Assembly (NCBI GenBank): GCA_965203305.1
Contig: OZ241874.1
Coordinates: forward strand, 3,286,001 to 3,350,000
Reading direction: 5' to 3'
From: Bin80 sp965203305
GTDB taxonomy: Bacteria > Bacteroidota > Rhodothermia > Rhodothermales > Bin80
DNA: 64,000 nt
Position numbers and translations under genes: made by a program. Below, one piece after another: positions 28,579-38,827 of this stretch; the first letter of the stretch is position 1, and each line of letters opens with the position of its first letter. The notes beneath the pieces were generated by a model. The model had not been told where the DNA came from. It worked only from the letters and a program-made list of their open reading frames with translations, and made no database searches.

Positions 28579-29829
28579 ATGGATCAAGGAACACAGGCAT
28601 CCTCACTTGCACAAGAAGATATCTCCCAAATTCTTGAGGAGGGCTTGCGGGGGAAATATATGCGTAATGACCGGGTTCTGGTGATCATTCCGGATGCCAC
28701 ACGCACAGCACCAGTTCCGGCAATCTTCCGACACATCTGTGACCTTTTGCTGGAACGGGTAGCAACCCTGGACTTTCTGGTTGCTCTCGGAACCCATCCG
28801 CCGATGAGCGAGAAGGCCCTCCTGTCCCACGCGGGAATCTCCTCTGCAGAAAAGAAGAAACACTATTCCGACATCCATCTGTTCAATCATGCATGGAACG
28901 ATCCTGCCTCTCTCGTTTCACTGACCACCATTTCTGCCGAGGAAGTGTTTGCTATCACCGGGGGACTCATCAAACTTCCCCTTCCCGTAACAATCAATCG
29001 AAAGGTTCTTGACTATGATACAGCTCTGGTGTGCGGTCCGGTTTTCCCCCACGAGGTAGCCGGATTCTCTGGAGGCAACAAGTACTTCTTCCCCGGTATC
29101 AGTGGACCGGAAATGATTGACTTTACCCACTGGGCAGGTGCTCTTCTGTCCAGCTGCGCAGTGATTGGCACCTGTGACACCCCAGTTCGCCGGCTGATTG
29201 ACCGGGCTTCCCGCGAAATCCCCTGCTCCCGTCTGTACGTTAACATGGTTGTTCAGGGAGACGAACTGGCCGGATTGTATGTGGGAGACAGCAAGAGCAG
29301 TTCATGGCTGGATGCTGCGCACCATTCTGCCAAGCTGCACATCACCCGGATTTCCAGACCCGTCCGGAGAGCCTTGGCCGTGATTCCACCCATGTACGAG
29401 GACCTGTGGACGGGCGCAAAAGGAGTGTACAAACTGGAGCCTGTGATTGCAGATGGCGGCGAAATCATCCTCTTTGCTCCACATATCTCTGAATTCTCGC
29501 ATACTCATGGCCAGATCCTTGACCGCATCGGCTTTCATGGCACCGATTATTTCCGGGAAAACTGGGAAGCATATCGTCATTATCCGTGGGCTGTCCTGGC
29601 GCATTCTGCGCATGTGCGTGGCACGGCAACCTGTGTGAACGGCGTGGAAACTCCCCGCATACACCTGACACTGGCAAGCCAAATTTCCAGAGAACGCTGC
29701 GAAAAAGCCGGACTGAAGTACTGTGACCCGGAGTCCATTGATCTTGACTGGTGGGAGAACTGTACAGATCCCGACTGTATGTATGTGCCTAGGGCCGGAG
29801 AACATCTGTACAAGCTCCACTCAGAATGA
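28579..29829 (+). CDS. LarA-family nickel-pincer racemase/epimerase-like protein
   Basis: The 416-residue protein has the lactate racemase (LarA, DUF2088) fold. The N-terminal VLVIIPDATRTAPVP block is the conserved DxTR motif. The cofactor-binding PHEVAGFSGGNKYFFPGISG includes the lysine that carries the nickel-pincer nucleotide in LarA. LarA homologues racemise or epimerise various alpha-hydroxyacids, so the substrate need not be lactate. No larB, larC or larE genes for the cofactor are in this window. A TTG directly before the ATG could add one residue. Confidence 0.85.
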   Translation: MDQGTQASSLAQEDISQILEEGLRGKYMRNDRVLVIIPDATRTAPVPAIFRHICDLLLERVATLDFLVALGTHPPMSEKALLSHAGISSAEKKKHYSDIHLFNHAWNDPASLVSLTTISAEEVFAITGGLIKLPLPVTINRKVLDYDTALVCGPVFPHEVAGFSGGNKYFFPGISGPEMIDFTHWAGALLSSCAVIGTCDTPVRRLIDRASREIPCSRLYVNMVVQGDELAGLYVGDSKSSSWLDAAHHSAKLHITRISRPVRRALAVIPPMYEDLWTGAKGVYKLEPVIADGGEIILFAPHISEFSHTHGQILDRIGFHGTDYFRENWEAYRHYPWAVLAHSAHVRGTATCVNGVETPRIHLTLASQISRERCEKAGLKYCDPESIDLDWWENCTDPDCMYVPRAGEHLYKLHSE

Positions 29830-29967
29830 ACCTGCATTGTCCTGCCAAATGGAGTATGCTCATCAGATCACCTGAAAGCTGGAACAGATATCGCAGGCCC
29901 CGTACACTTGGAAATGGAATCAAGTCTGTGAAAAGTCTCCAGAATCAAAGTATATTCACTCCTGCAT

Positions 29968-30864
29968 ATGAATGAATCCGTCGGATTTATTGGCCTCGGC
30001 GTGATGGGCAGAGGAATGGCCCTCAACCTCGTGAAAGCCGGTTTTGAGGTACATGTGTGGAACCGGACGGCATCCCGCATGGCACCTCTTGTAGAGGCTG
30101 GCGCGCATGGAGCACCTGATGCAGTGGGGGTAGCCGCGCACTCTGATCTGATCATTCTCTGCGTGAGCGAAGCCCAAGATGTGGAAGAGGTGCTGTTCGG
30201 GGAAAACGGAGTTGTGCAGGGAGCCCGCCCCGGTTCACTGATTATTGATACAAGCACAGTCAGTCCACGGGAAACCGTCAGCATCGAAAACCGACTGCGC
30301 TCTGCAGGGCTCCGAATGCTGGATGCCCCCGTCAGCGGCGGGAGCGAAGGGGCGAAAAACGGGACGCTCAGTATTATGGCTGGTGGGGACGAGGCGGATG
30401 TTGCGCGTGCCATGGGAGTTCTGGAAGCAATCGCAAGTCGCATTACGCATGTGGGAGGAATCGGAGCAGGGCAGATGGTGAAACTTGCAAATCAGATCCT
30501 TGTGGCTGGAACCATGCAGGCGATCAGCGAAGCCCTCCTGTTTGCACACAAGGGCGGACTGGATCTGGCCAAAACACTGGAAGCTGTTGAACATGGAGCT
30601 GCTGGCAGCTGGATGCTCAGCAACCGGGGAACGCAGGCGATTGTCAGGGATTTCAGGCCCGGGTTCACCATTGACCTCCAGCAAAAAGACTTGCGTCTGG
30701 TCCTGGATACAGCAGATGCGCTGGGAGCTCCCCTTCCGATGACCAGCCAGATTTTTCAGCTCTATCGCAGCCTGCAGGAGCGGGGGCTTGGACACAAAGG
30801 CAACCATGCACTCATCATGGCACTGGAACATCTGGCTGGTATTGAGATCGGCAAACCGGACTGA
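29968..30864 (+). CDS. NAD(P)-dependent beta-hydroxyacid dehydrogenase (3-hydroxyisobutyrate/tartronate semialdehyde reductase family)
   Basis: The 298-residue protein has the N-terminal Rossmann motif GFIGLGVMGRGMALNLVKAG. The substrate-binding DAPVSGGSEGAKNGTLSIM and the catalytic-lysine region GAGQMVKLANQILVAG are both present. This is typical of GarR/MmsB/GlxR-like enzymes. The exact substrate cannot be decided, but the adjacent LarA-type gene on the same strand suggests that the two act on related hydroxyacids. Confidence 0.92.
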   Translation: MNESVGFIGLGVMGRGMALNLVKAGFEVHVWNRTASRMAPLVEAGAHGAPDAVGVAAHSDLIILCVSEAQDVEEVLFGENGVVQGARPGSLIIDTSTVSPRETVSIENRLRSAGLRMLDAPVSGGSEGAKNGTLSIMAGGDEADVARAMGVLEAIASRITHVGGIGAGQMVKLANQILVAGTMQAISEALLFAHKGGLDLAKTLEAVEHGAAGSWMLSNRGTQAIVRDFRPGFTIDLQQKDLRLVLDTADALGAPLPMTSQIFQLYRSLQERGLGHKGNHALIMALEHLAGIEIGKPD

Positions 30865-31058
30865 CGACCATCATGTTCGCTGTCAGCTGTGCCGAAAAAG
30901 TCCTCCTGTGTCCACGACACCCGGCAAATGGAATGCGCAAGTCGGGCTGAGCATGGGCAACAAACTGAGCCGATTTCCATTCAAATTGCCTGCAAGCCCT
31001 GAATGGCATCCGATATGCCTGTCAGAGGCCTGTTTCTACAAGAATCTGCGAGTACATA

Positions 31059-31348
31059 GTGTCTGTCCGAAAATTCACAGCAACCCCAAATACGGGGGAT
31101 TCCAGAGGCATTTTGCCCCACAGCGTCATGTATGGAGCGATTCAGAGATGCTCGTTCGCTATGAGAGATTCGGGGGAATCTTGCACGAAGATTGCGTGTT
31201 TATGGACGCTGTTCGGAGATTTCATGCTCCAATCCGCCAAAGGGCTTCCATCTTCGTTAGGAAGAATACCCAAAAATATCTCCAAAAACTCCTCATACGC
31301 TCTCCGAACGACATATATTGGCGATATTCTGAATTTTCGGGCAGACAC
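31059..31348. mobile_element. MITE-like element, copy 1 (290 bp)
   Basis: The ends are inverted repeats beginning GTGTCTGTCCGAAAATTCA, with one mismatch at the right end, and the element is flanked by TA on both sides. It is about 90% or more identical to the second copy at 47297-47584. No intact transposase gene fits in 290 bp. TA duplication suggests mobilisation by an IS630/Tc1-type transposase. It ends 40 bp before the broken Sel1 gene. Confidence 0.85.
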
Positions 31349-31388
31349 TACATACACTTTGAACTTTAAACCACACTGAGATCCATAC

Positions 31389-32395
31389 ATGATCCTCGGA
31401 CAATTGCTCCAGGAAGCAGAACAGGGAGATGGCATAACACAGAATGATCACGAGGCTCTCAAATGGTTTCGGCTGGCCGCGAAACAGAAACACCTGTATG
31501 CTCAAGCCACCATCGGATATATGCACCATCACGGCCTAGGTGGACTTCCAGAAAATCACGGGGAGGCTGTCAAATGGCTGCGGAAAAGGGATTCCACATC
31601 GCACAGGATTTCCTAGGATACATGTATGAAAAAGGCACGGGTGTCCCCCAAGACTATGAGAAGGCATTCGAGTGGTACCAGCGGGCTGCCGAACAGGGAT
31701 TCCACGGAGGGCAGTTTGATGTGGGTCGCGCATATGCTGCTGGTCGGGGAGTACCCCAAAACAGGCAGAAAGCAGTCAAATGGTACCGAATGGCCGCAGT
31801 ACAAGGAGATATAAAAGCGCAATATGAACTGGGGGTCGCGTATGCTATCGGGGAGGGGGTGCGCAAGAATGCCCAAGAGGCGGCCAAATGGTTCCGGCGG
31901 GTAACGAAAAAAGGATCGGCAGACGCACAGTGTGCTCCGGGCCTCTGTTACAGTTCTGGAGATGGCGTGGTACAGAACCACAGGACGGCCATCAAATGGC
32001 TGCGAATGGCTACAGAACGGGGAGAGGTTTTAGCACAGAATGCTCTGGGATTTACATACGAATTAGGCCCAGATGATCTGAAAAACCATCAGGAGGCAGC
32101 CAGATGGTACCGGTTCGTTGCGGAACAGGGTGATCCCCGGGGACAGTACTTTCTGGGGAGAATGTATGCCAGTGGTAAAGGAGTGGCAAGGCATGATCAG
32201 GAAGCTGCCAGGTGGTATAAACTGGTGATTGAGAGAGATACCTCGGATCCAGATGGTATGGAACGAGAACTCATAAAAGAGGAACTGGCCCTAGCAAAGG
32301 AAGCCCTATCAAAACTGAATCGGACCTCTGGCTCAACATCGGACTCTCTATCCGAAAATACATCCGATTCTCATACAGACGAGATTCACCCGTAG
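31389..32395 (+). pseudogene. Sel1-repeat (TPR-like) protein gene, frameshifted
   Basis: Sel1-like repeats of about 36 residues fill two overlapping frames. The first (31389 to about 31585) ends with GEAVKWLRK. The second carries on with AAEKGFHIAQDFLGYMYEKG up to 32395, giving about seven repeats such as AYAAGRGVPQNRQKAVKWYR. The switch at about 31580-31590 changes frame by one base, so the gene is broken unless this is a sequencing error. The first frame also starts within a repeat, without a signal peptide. Its 5' part was probably removed near the MITE insertion. Confidence 0.8.
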
Positions 32396-32537
32396 CCGGA
32401 TGACCGAGTACTCCTTTCACATGAGAAGAGAAATGACAAATATGGACTTGGGGACACCCCCCCTGTGCTCATCAAAGATCGGGATTGTACCGGTTCATGT
32501 ATCAAAGAAGGATTCGCAGAAAGAGACTTGATCAAGA

Positions 32538-35387
32538 ATGCAGAATATTTTTCAGAAAGGTCTTGCAAGGTTCATTGCAGTTGTAGTCCTTGTACTCGGT
32601 GTTGCGGAGGTGTCAGGGCAAAATCGCTACGAGGTTCTGGTCTTTTCCAAGACCGAAGGGTTTCGGCACAGCTCCATTGAGGCGGGTGTGAAGACAATCC
32701 GGGAGCTTGGAGCAGAGAACGGCTTTGGAGTTCTTGCAACAGAACATGCCGCATACTTCCATGCAGACTCCCTGCAGCGCTATCAGGCGATTGTATTCTT
32801 GAATACAACCCTGGATGTTCTTGACTCCGGTCAGCAGAAGGCACTGAAGGGGTATATCCAGGCAGGAGGAGGATGGGCTGGTGTTCATGCCGCTGCAGAT
32901 ACCGAATATGACTGGGAGTGGTATGGCGGTCTTGTTGGGGCTTACTTTGCCTCTCACCCCGATGTGCAGCCTGCAGATATTGTTGTGACGGACCGGCTCC
33001 ATCCGTCAACCAAGGACTTGCCCCTGATCTGGACACACACGGATGAATGGTACAACTATACGGTCAATCCCAGAGCCAATGTGCATGTACTGGCGGTGAT
33101 AAAGGAGTCTTCGTACGAGGGTGGAACCATGGGAGATGACCATCCGATTGCCTGGGCACATCACTATGATGGCGGCCGCTCCTGGTATACAGGGCTTGGA
33201 CATACAGTGGAAAGTTATGACGACCCGCACATGCGCTCTCATCTTCTGGGAGGGATTGAATGGGCGGCAGGCGTAGCAGATGCAGATGTCACGGCAACCC
33301 TGGCATCTGCCTATCATGAAGTTCTGCTCACGAGCGAACTGACCGATCCCATGGAGATTGACATCACCTCCGATGGCCGCGTCTTTGTGATTGAATGGGC
33401 CGGAACCGTCAAAATCTGGGAGCCTGATACCGGAGACATGCGGGTAATCGGATGGCTGCCCGTGGACAAGAAGATTGAGGATGGTCTTCTGGGACTGGCT
33501 CTAGATCCGAACTTTGACGAGAATTCATGGGTCTATATCTACTATGCGGTACTCTCCGAAGAGACGAATGTGAACCGTCTGTCCAGATTCGTATACGATG
33601 GCCACATGCTGGACATGGACAGCGAAATTCCGCTGCTGGAAATCCCTGTCCAGCGTGTCAAGTGCTGCCATTCCGGCGGCTCGCTCCAGTTTGACAGGGA
33701 CGGGCTGCTGTACCTGTCTACGGGAGACAACACCGGGGGCGACCGAAATTCACCTGACCCGGATTTACGGCGGATGTCAGACCAGGGGCGAACTGCCGCG
33801 AATACCAATGATCTGCGCGGCAAGATCATCAGGATCAAGCCCGAACCTGACGGAACCTACTCCATTCCAGAGGGCAATCTGTTCCAGGCAGATTCTCTGC
33901 ATCGTGGAGAGATCTTCTCCATGGGGCATCGCAATCCGTTCCGGCTCTCCATTGATGACTCCACTGGCTGGGTATACTGGGGGGATATCGGACCGGGTCT
34001 GACAGACAGCTGGGATGAATTCAATCAGGCAAAGATGCCGGGGAATTACGGGTGGCCCTATTTTACGGGGTACAATGATCCGTACCCCCACTATCACCTG
34101 GCAGGGCAGGAGCATGCAGTTCCAAACCCTGACAGTCTTGTCAATGAATCCAAGTACAATACGGGAGCACGCGAACTCCCACCGGCACTTCCGGCATGGA
34201 TTCGCTATTACTACGGTCCAAGTGATGAATACCCTGAACTCGGTGCTGGCGGACTCAATCCAATGGCCGGGCCTGCCTTTCGGTATGACCAGGCGAATGC
34301 ACTGCCTGCTGCGATTCCCCCCTATTACAGCGGGAAGGTCATGATCTATGAGTGGATGCGGAACTGGGTACAGATCATCACAATTGATGGCAATGGGCGC
34401 ATTCTGGAGATTGATCCGTTTCTTCCGGGCACTGACTATATCCGCCCCATGGATATTGAAGTAGGTCCGCGCGGCAGACTGTATATTATAGAATGGGGAG
34501 ACATGTTCTGGGGCAGCAATGCGAACGCAAAACTGGTCCGGCTGGATTACCACGGTTCTTCCGGGCCTCCAGACCCTGTCGCTGAGGAATCCGTCCCGGC
34601 ACTGCCTCTCCGTATAGACTGGCCACCTGACGGGGCAATCTTTAACTTTGATTCAACCTACAGTTATCGTGTTGCGGTGCATGATCAGGCAATCGCCCCT
34701 GAAACGTCGGTGCATATCTACACGGGAGTAGATACTTCCCCGATTCCTCTGGCATTCTATTCCGGGACAAGAGGAGAGTTTTCCATTACGAGGGAGTACA
34801 CACAGGCCCCAGAAGTCCATTTTGTAGACCGGTTCGCTCTTGTCAGGGCATGTCTGGGGACATCCTGTGATCATGTAAAGCTCCAGCCTCGCCTGAAAGA
34901 AGCAGAGCATGTATCCGATGCCATCAATGCCACTCGCAACGCCTATTCTGCGCACCCTGCGAGCAAACACTGGAGACGTTCGGCACTCAGCACAATGTCC
35001 CTCGAAAATGGATCTCAGCTGTCGTATGCTCCGGTGAATCTTCAGGGCATTGACAGCATGACAGTACGTTTCCGTGCAACCGGATCCGGCACTCTTCAGT
35101 TTGCAGCCTCTCACAGCGATTCCATGTTTGCAAGCATCAAGATCACTCCCGACACAGGAGATCCTGTCACGTTATCTCAGGCAGAGTATGTGGCTGGGAT
35201 TCCGGCTGACTTTCCGGGCATGGAATCCCTCGCTGAAGGAGCCTATGACAGCTGGCGTGAACTGTCAATTCCGATTCCTGCCAGTGAAATTACTATGACG
35301 CTAATGCTTACCTTTGTGTCTGCGGAAGAAGACGCAGCCATGGAGCTTGACTGGATATCATTTAAGGGCCCCGGTCTTGCCTACTAA
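32538..35387 (+). CDS. ThuA-domain / PQQ-type sugar dehydrogenase fusion protein, secreted
   Basis: The 949-residue protein begins with a signal peptide ending VAEVSGQ. A ThuA-type (trehalose utilisation, glutamine amidotransferase-like) domain covers about residues 29-250 (VLVFSKTEGFRHSSIEAG; GWAGVHAAADTEY; WAHHYDGGRSWYTGLGH). A six-bladed PQQ-dependent soluble glucose dehydrogenase-like domain follows to about residue 680 (DGLLGLALDPNF; CCHSGGSLQFDRDGLLYLST; RGEIFSMGHRNPFRLS). The C-terminal 260 residues look like Ig-like and carbohydrate-binding beta domains. No T9SS sorting domain is present. It is probably a periplasmic or surface carbohydrate-oxidising protein. Confidence 0.9.
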   Translation: MQNIFQKGLARFIAVVVLVLGVAEVSGQNRYEVLVFSKTEGFRHSSIEAGVKTIRELGAENGFGVLATEHAAYFHADSLQRYQAIVFLNTTLDVLDSGQQKALKGYIQAGGGWAGVHAAADTEYDWEWYGGLVGAYFASHPDVQPADIVVTDRLHPSTKDLPLIWTHTDEWYNYTVNPRANVHVLAVIKESSYEGGTMGDDHPIAWAHHYDGGRSWYTGLGHTVESYDDPHMRSHLLGGIEWAAGVADADVTATLASAYHEVLLTSELTDPMEIDITSDGRVFVIEWAGTVKIWEPDTGDMRVIGWLPVDKKIEDGLLGLALDPNFDENSWVYIYYAVLSEETNVNRLSRFVYDGHMLDMDSEIPLLEIPVQRVKCCHSGGSLQFDRDGLLYLSTGDNTGGDRNSPDPDLRRMSDQGRTAANTNDLRGKIIRIKPEPDGTYSIPEGNLFQADSLHRGEIFSMGHRNPFRLSIDDSTGWVYWGDIGPGLTDSWDEFNQAKMPGNYGWPYFTGYNDPYPHYHLAGQEHAVPNPDSLVNESKYNTGARELPPALPAWIRYYYGPSDEYPELGAGGLNPMAGPAFRYDQANALPAAIPPYYSGKVMIYEWMRNWVQIITIDGNGRILEIDPFLPGTDYIRPMDIEVGPRGRLYIIEWGDMFWGSNANAKLVRLDYHGSSGPPDPVAEESVPALPLRIDWPPDGAIFNFDSTYSYRVAVHDQAIAPETSVHIYTGVDTSPIPLAFYSGTRGEFSITREYTQAPEVHFVDRFALVRACLGTSCDHVKLQPRLKEAEHVSDAINATRNAYSAHPASKHWRRSALSTMSLENGSQLSYAPVNLQGIDSMTVRFRATGSGTLQFAASHSDSMFASIKITPDTGDPVTLSQAEYVAGIPADFPGMESLAEGAYDSWRELSIPIPASEITMTLMLTFVSAEEDAAMELDWISFKGPGLAY

Positions 35388-35413
35388 TCCATTTACGACA
35401 AACCAATAAACCC

Positions 35414-36325
35414 ATGCGTACATCTCGCCGAGATTTTCTGAAAACGAGTGCTTTGGCTGTTGCGGCACTCCCCTTGTCCACCAGAGCTTGGGGCGTGCCC
35501 CCAGAGGAGCTGTTCAAGATTTCGCTGGCTCAGTGGTCCCTGCACCGCCCCATCTTTGACGGAAAGATGGACAATCTGGAGTTTGCTTCCGTTGCTGCCG
35601 AGAATGGAATTCTGGGACTGGAATATGTGAATCAGTTCTTCAAGGACAAGGCCGAAGACACAGAGTATCTGAACGAGATGAAGGAACGTGCGGATGATGT
35701 GGGGGCAACGAGTATTCTGATCATGTGTGACCGGGAAGGGAATCTGGGAGATCCTGATGCTGCATTGCGGCGCGAGTCCGTAGAGAGGCATTTCAAGTGG
35801 GTCACGGCGGCCAAGCATCTGGGATGCCACTCAATTCGCGTGAACGGGTACAGTGAGGGAAGCTATGATGAGCAGATGAAGCTGGTGGCGGACGGACTGC
35901 ATCAGCTCTGCGAGTTTGGTGAAGAGCATGGTTTGCACATCATCATTGAAAACCATGGCGGCTTCTCCAGCAATGGAAAGTGGCTTGCCGGCACAATTGA
36001 AATGGCAGATCATCCGCGAGCCGGGACACTTCCTGACTTCGGGAATTTCCGTATTGATGCAGAAACGACCTATGATTCGTACCGGGGGGTAGAAGAGCTC
36101 ATGCCGTATGCAACCGGGGTGAGCGTGAAAACCACGGTGTTTGACGATGAGGGAAATTCCAGTCCTCTGGACTATGAGCGCATGATGCGGATTGTTCTGG
36201 CAGCAGGCTATAGCGGGTACTGCGGAATTGAGCATAGTCCTGCGGGCCGTGAGGTAGAGGGAATCCTGGAAGTGAAAGCTGCACTGGAAGCAGTACACGA
36301 AACTCTTTTGGCGGAAATGGAGTAG
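35414..36325 (+). CDS. Sugar phosphate isomerase/epimerase-like TIM-barrel protein, Tat-exported
   Basis: The 303-residue protein has a Tat signal peptide (RTSRRDFLKTSALAVAALP) and an xylose-isomerase-like (AP endonuclease 2 fold) barrel. Metal-site motifs are IIIENHGGFSSNG with the Glu, GTLPDFGNFRID, SVKTTVFDDEG and YCGIEHSPAG. It follows the ThuA/PQQ gene by 26 bp and is surely cotranscribed, so the pair probably handles the same carbohydrate. Substrate unknown. Confidence 0.9.
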   Translation: MRTSRRDFLKTSALAVAALPLSTRAWGVPPEELFKISLAQWSLHRPIFDGKMDNLEFASVAAENGILGLEYVNQFFKDKAEDTEYLNEMKERADDVGATSILIMCDREGNLGDPDAALRRESVERHFKWVTAAKHLGCHSIRVNGYSEGSYDEQMKLVADGLHQLCEFGEEHGLHIIIENHGGFSSNGKWLAGTIEMADHPRAGTLPDFGNFRIDAETTYDSYRGVEELMPYATGVSVKTTVFDDEGNSSPLDYERMMRIVLAAGYSGYCGIEHSPAGREVEGILEVKAALEAVHETLLAEME

Positions 36326-36489
36326 TGGCAGCTTCACCAGGATCGCCTGTGATGTGGACTTGAAAGAGTTTTTGCTCCTCGGAGTGCAGGATTAAGAAAG
36401 GATATGGCACTTTCCTTTCCTAAGAACTCCGTTAAGAACGTTTCTTTCCTTAGCACCATGCCATCAACAGGAACAAAAAGAGAGTCCCT

Positions 36490-37680
36490 CGCTCATGCCT
36501 GACTTTTCCCCAACCAACAGTATGTGCACGCGAAAATTTCCACAGTATATCGGGAACAACGAGGGAGATAGCTGTTGCAGGAAGAAAGGCACAGGCATAC
36601 CTGCCTCCACCTTTGCCTCCTGATCCCCCAATTGATCTTGGCAGGCTGATGTCCAGACTTGAGCGCATTGCCTGTGCAGTTGGTCAACTAAACGCGACCA
36701 CGAATTTTTACCGGGCACCCCCATATTCTTGCATGCCTATATCAGACAAGAGGCAGTTCAGTCGTCCCGGATAGAAGGGATTCAGTCATCCCTGTCTGAA
36801 GTGCTGCTCATGGAGGCTGGAGGTATACCGGATGCACCTCTGGATGATGTTCGGGAAGCGTCAAACTGTGTGGCAGCATTGACACATGGCTTGACAAGAA
36901 TGAACAGGAGATTTCCACTTTGCCAGCGTTTGATGCATGAAATGCGTGAAATCCTGTTCTCTTCAGGACCTAAGACCAACAAGTGTCCCGGAGAATATCG
37001 CCATGTTCAGAACTGGATTGGAGGACCAAGCCCGGAATACGCCCAATATGTCCCTCCACCCGCTGGATATGTCCCGGACCTTATGAGCAACCTGGAGAAA
37101 TTTATCCATGAGGATAGTCGGCGATTCCGATCCTTCTACAAGCAGGGTTGATTCATGTCCAGTTTGAATCTATTCACCCTTTTCTGGATGGCAATCGTCG
37201 CATCGAAAGACTGCTGATCACACTCCTGCTTCATGAGCATGGCCTGTTGAAAGAGACTCTCCTGTACCTCAGTTTTTTATCATGACTCACAGACCATTGT
37301 ACTACAGCTTCCTGAATCGAATGCGTACGCACGGATACTGGGAATCATGGCTTGAATACTTTCTGGATGGAATCTATGAGAGTGCTGGACATGCAACCAG
37401 AACAGCCGTGGCACCGCAGGAGCTGTGTTTGACCAGGATCAGGACCGATTGGAAATCTGGGAGCACCTGCGTCTTCTGCACTGCGGGTATATAGGATATT
37501 CCAGGAACGAAATTTTCTCGCAGCACCAGATGTGGCAAAGCGTACCGAACTATCGGCACCCACAGCAAGAAAAGCGATCCAGAATCTTGTGGATCTGGAT
37601 ATTGTCAAAGAGGTTACTGGAAAAGCCCGGAATCAGATATTCGCCTACAAGGAGTGCATTAATACTCTGATAAGAGGTGG
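36490..37680 (+). pseudogene. Fic-family protein gene, degraded by several frameshifts
   Basis: The pieces of a Fic (AMP-transferase type) protein occur in order in different frames: RKAQAYLPPPLPPDPPIDL (about 36580), YIRQEAVQSSRIEGIQSSL (about 36735; the inhibitory-helix-like region), GEYRHVQNWIGG and YVPPPAGYVPDLM (about 36990-37090), HPFLDGNRRIERLLI (about 37165), then an end with RLLEKPGIR. At least three frame changes (about 36690, 37145 and 37260) and a TGA break it. The catalytic HPFxDGNGR motif is altered to HPFLDGNRR, so the glycine needed for ATP binding is also lost. Confidence 0.82.
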
Positions 37681-37944
37681 GAAACTCAAGTTTGAATGAT
37701 GGGCGAAGGGGGCTTCCCGCCTCTTCATATGGGCCCATACAATACGAATCTGTGCATTACCGAGGGGAGCTTATTTTTATCAATTCAGTTCTTGGCTATC
37801 TTGTTGTGCATTGATATTGACTGACGCATTGCGTATTCCCCTCGTATCATCTCCAAGAGGGCTTGGAACCTTGAATCTTTCCTGGTGGTATGAGGCTGGT
37901 GGTTGCCCTGATACTCACTCTCCAATACTTGAGCAGTTTAACTT

Positions 37945-38400
37945 ATGAGCCCGGATACAATATACACTCTTGCAGGTCTCGCTTTTACCCTCATATCTAT
38001 ATTTGGTCTGCTCATACGGCTGAATGTTGTGCAAAACAAGCGCACGGATAACTTCATCACACTTTTCTTGGGCATGATGGACAAGACCAGAGATGAACTC
38101 CTTAACAAGATGGACAAGACCAGAGATGAACTCCTTAACAAGATGGACAAGATCAGAGATGAATTCCTTGGCAAGATGGACAAGATCAGAGATGAATTCC
38201 TTGGCAGGTTGGATAAGACCAGAGAAAAGGTAGACGATACCAAAGATGAGTTCAGTGGTGAACTGGAAGAAGCCAAAAAAGAGTTCTCGGATGAAATAGA
38301 AAAAGCGAAAATAAAATTCAACGGTGAGCTGGATGCAGTCAAAAAGAAGTTTACTGAAAGGCTCGCGGGAACCGAAAAAGAAACTCCGCAAGGAGTCTGA
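37945..38400 (+). CDS. Membrane-anchored coiled-coil protein with 11-residue repeats
   Basis: I do not recognise this 151-residue protein. The N-terminus is one membrane helix (IYTLAGLAFTLISIFGLLI). The rest is a long charged helix built on an 11-residue repeat MDKTRDELLNK, present four times and then decaying. The DNA repeats are 33 bp and lie in tandem at 38077-38208; the first two are identical. Hendecad repeats form a right-handed coiled coil. A dead paralogue lies at 38828. Its role is unknown; the shape resembles small membrane-tethered helical proteins from accessory DNA. Confidence 0.7.
   Translation: MSPDTIYTLAGLAFTLISIFGLLIRLNVVQNKRTDNFITLFLGMMDKTRDELLNKMDKTRDELLNKMDKIRDEFLGKMDKIRDEFLGRLDKTREKVDDTKDEFSGELEEAKKEFSDEIEKAKIKFNGELDAVKKKFTERLAGTEKETPQGV
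38077..38208 (+). repeat. 33-bp tandem repeat, four units, inside the coiled-coil gene
   Basis: Units start at 38077, 38110, 38143 and 38176. Units 1 and 2 are identical; units 3 and 4 differ from them at a few sites and are almost identical to each other. The phase keeps the reading frame open, so gain or loss of units would lengthen or shorten the coiled coil by 11 residues. Confidence 0.85.
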
Positions 38401-38827
38401 AGCTGTCCACCCCTGACAGTATTCAAGTATTCAACTGTCAGACTCCAGAACCGAGCTCGCTGGTCACATTCTCTGTAGCGTGACTGATGCAGTTCCAGAT
38501 CGCTACTGATGAATTAAGATGCCTGTCCTGTTGAGAGAGTACTCTCCCGGAATGGCAATCAGATATTGCCTGTATTCCAGATCAACTGAAGATTTCGGGT
38601 ACAAGCGGACAGAGCCGAGAGCAATACCTCCCCAGAGCCAAACCATAGCATGTGTCGGGATGGTGCCGAGACTGTAAATCACGGAGTGTCCCCCTTGTCC
38701 ACTATATGATCTGGACTTCACAAAAAGGCAGGGGAGTTGTATTTTCTCGGATTATATATCAAGAGGCTGTGAAACCTTGTGTTTATACTTCGCATACCCT
38801 TAAATAATTGACATCTAGGGATTAATT
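38401..38827. other. Intergenic stretch between the coiled-coil gene and its paralogue
   Basis: About 430 bases. A minus-strand frame of 72 codons (38503-38721) ends in a plausible-looking string but shows no domain I know and no start context, so I do not call it. I see no repeat, hairpin or RNA gene here. Confidence 0.4.

Noticed and set aside
38503..38721. 72-codon minus-strand frame between the coiled-coil genes
   Set aside because: No domain, no partner, no conserved pattern that I can see; kept as intergenic.
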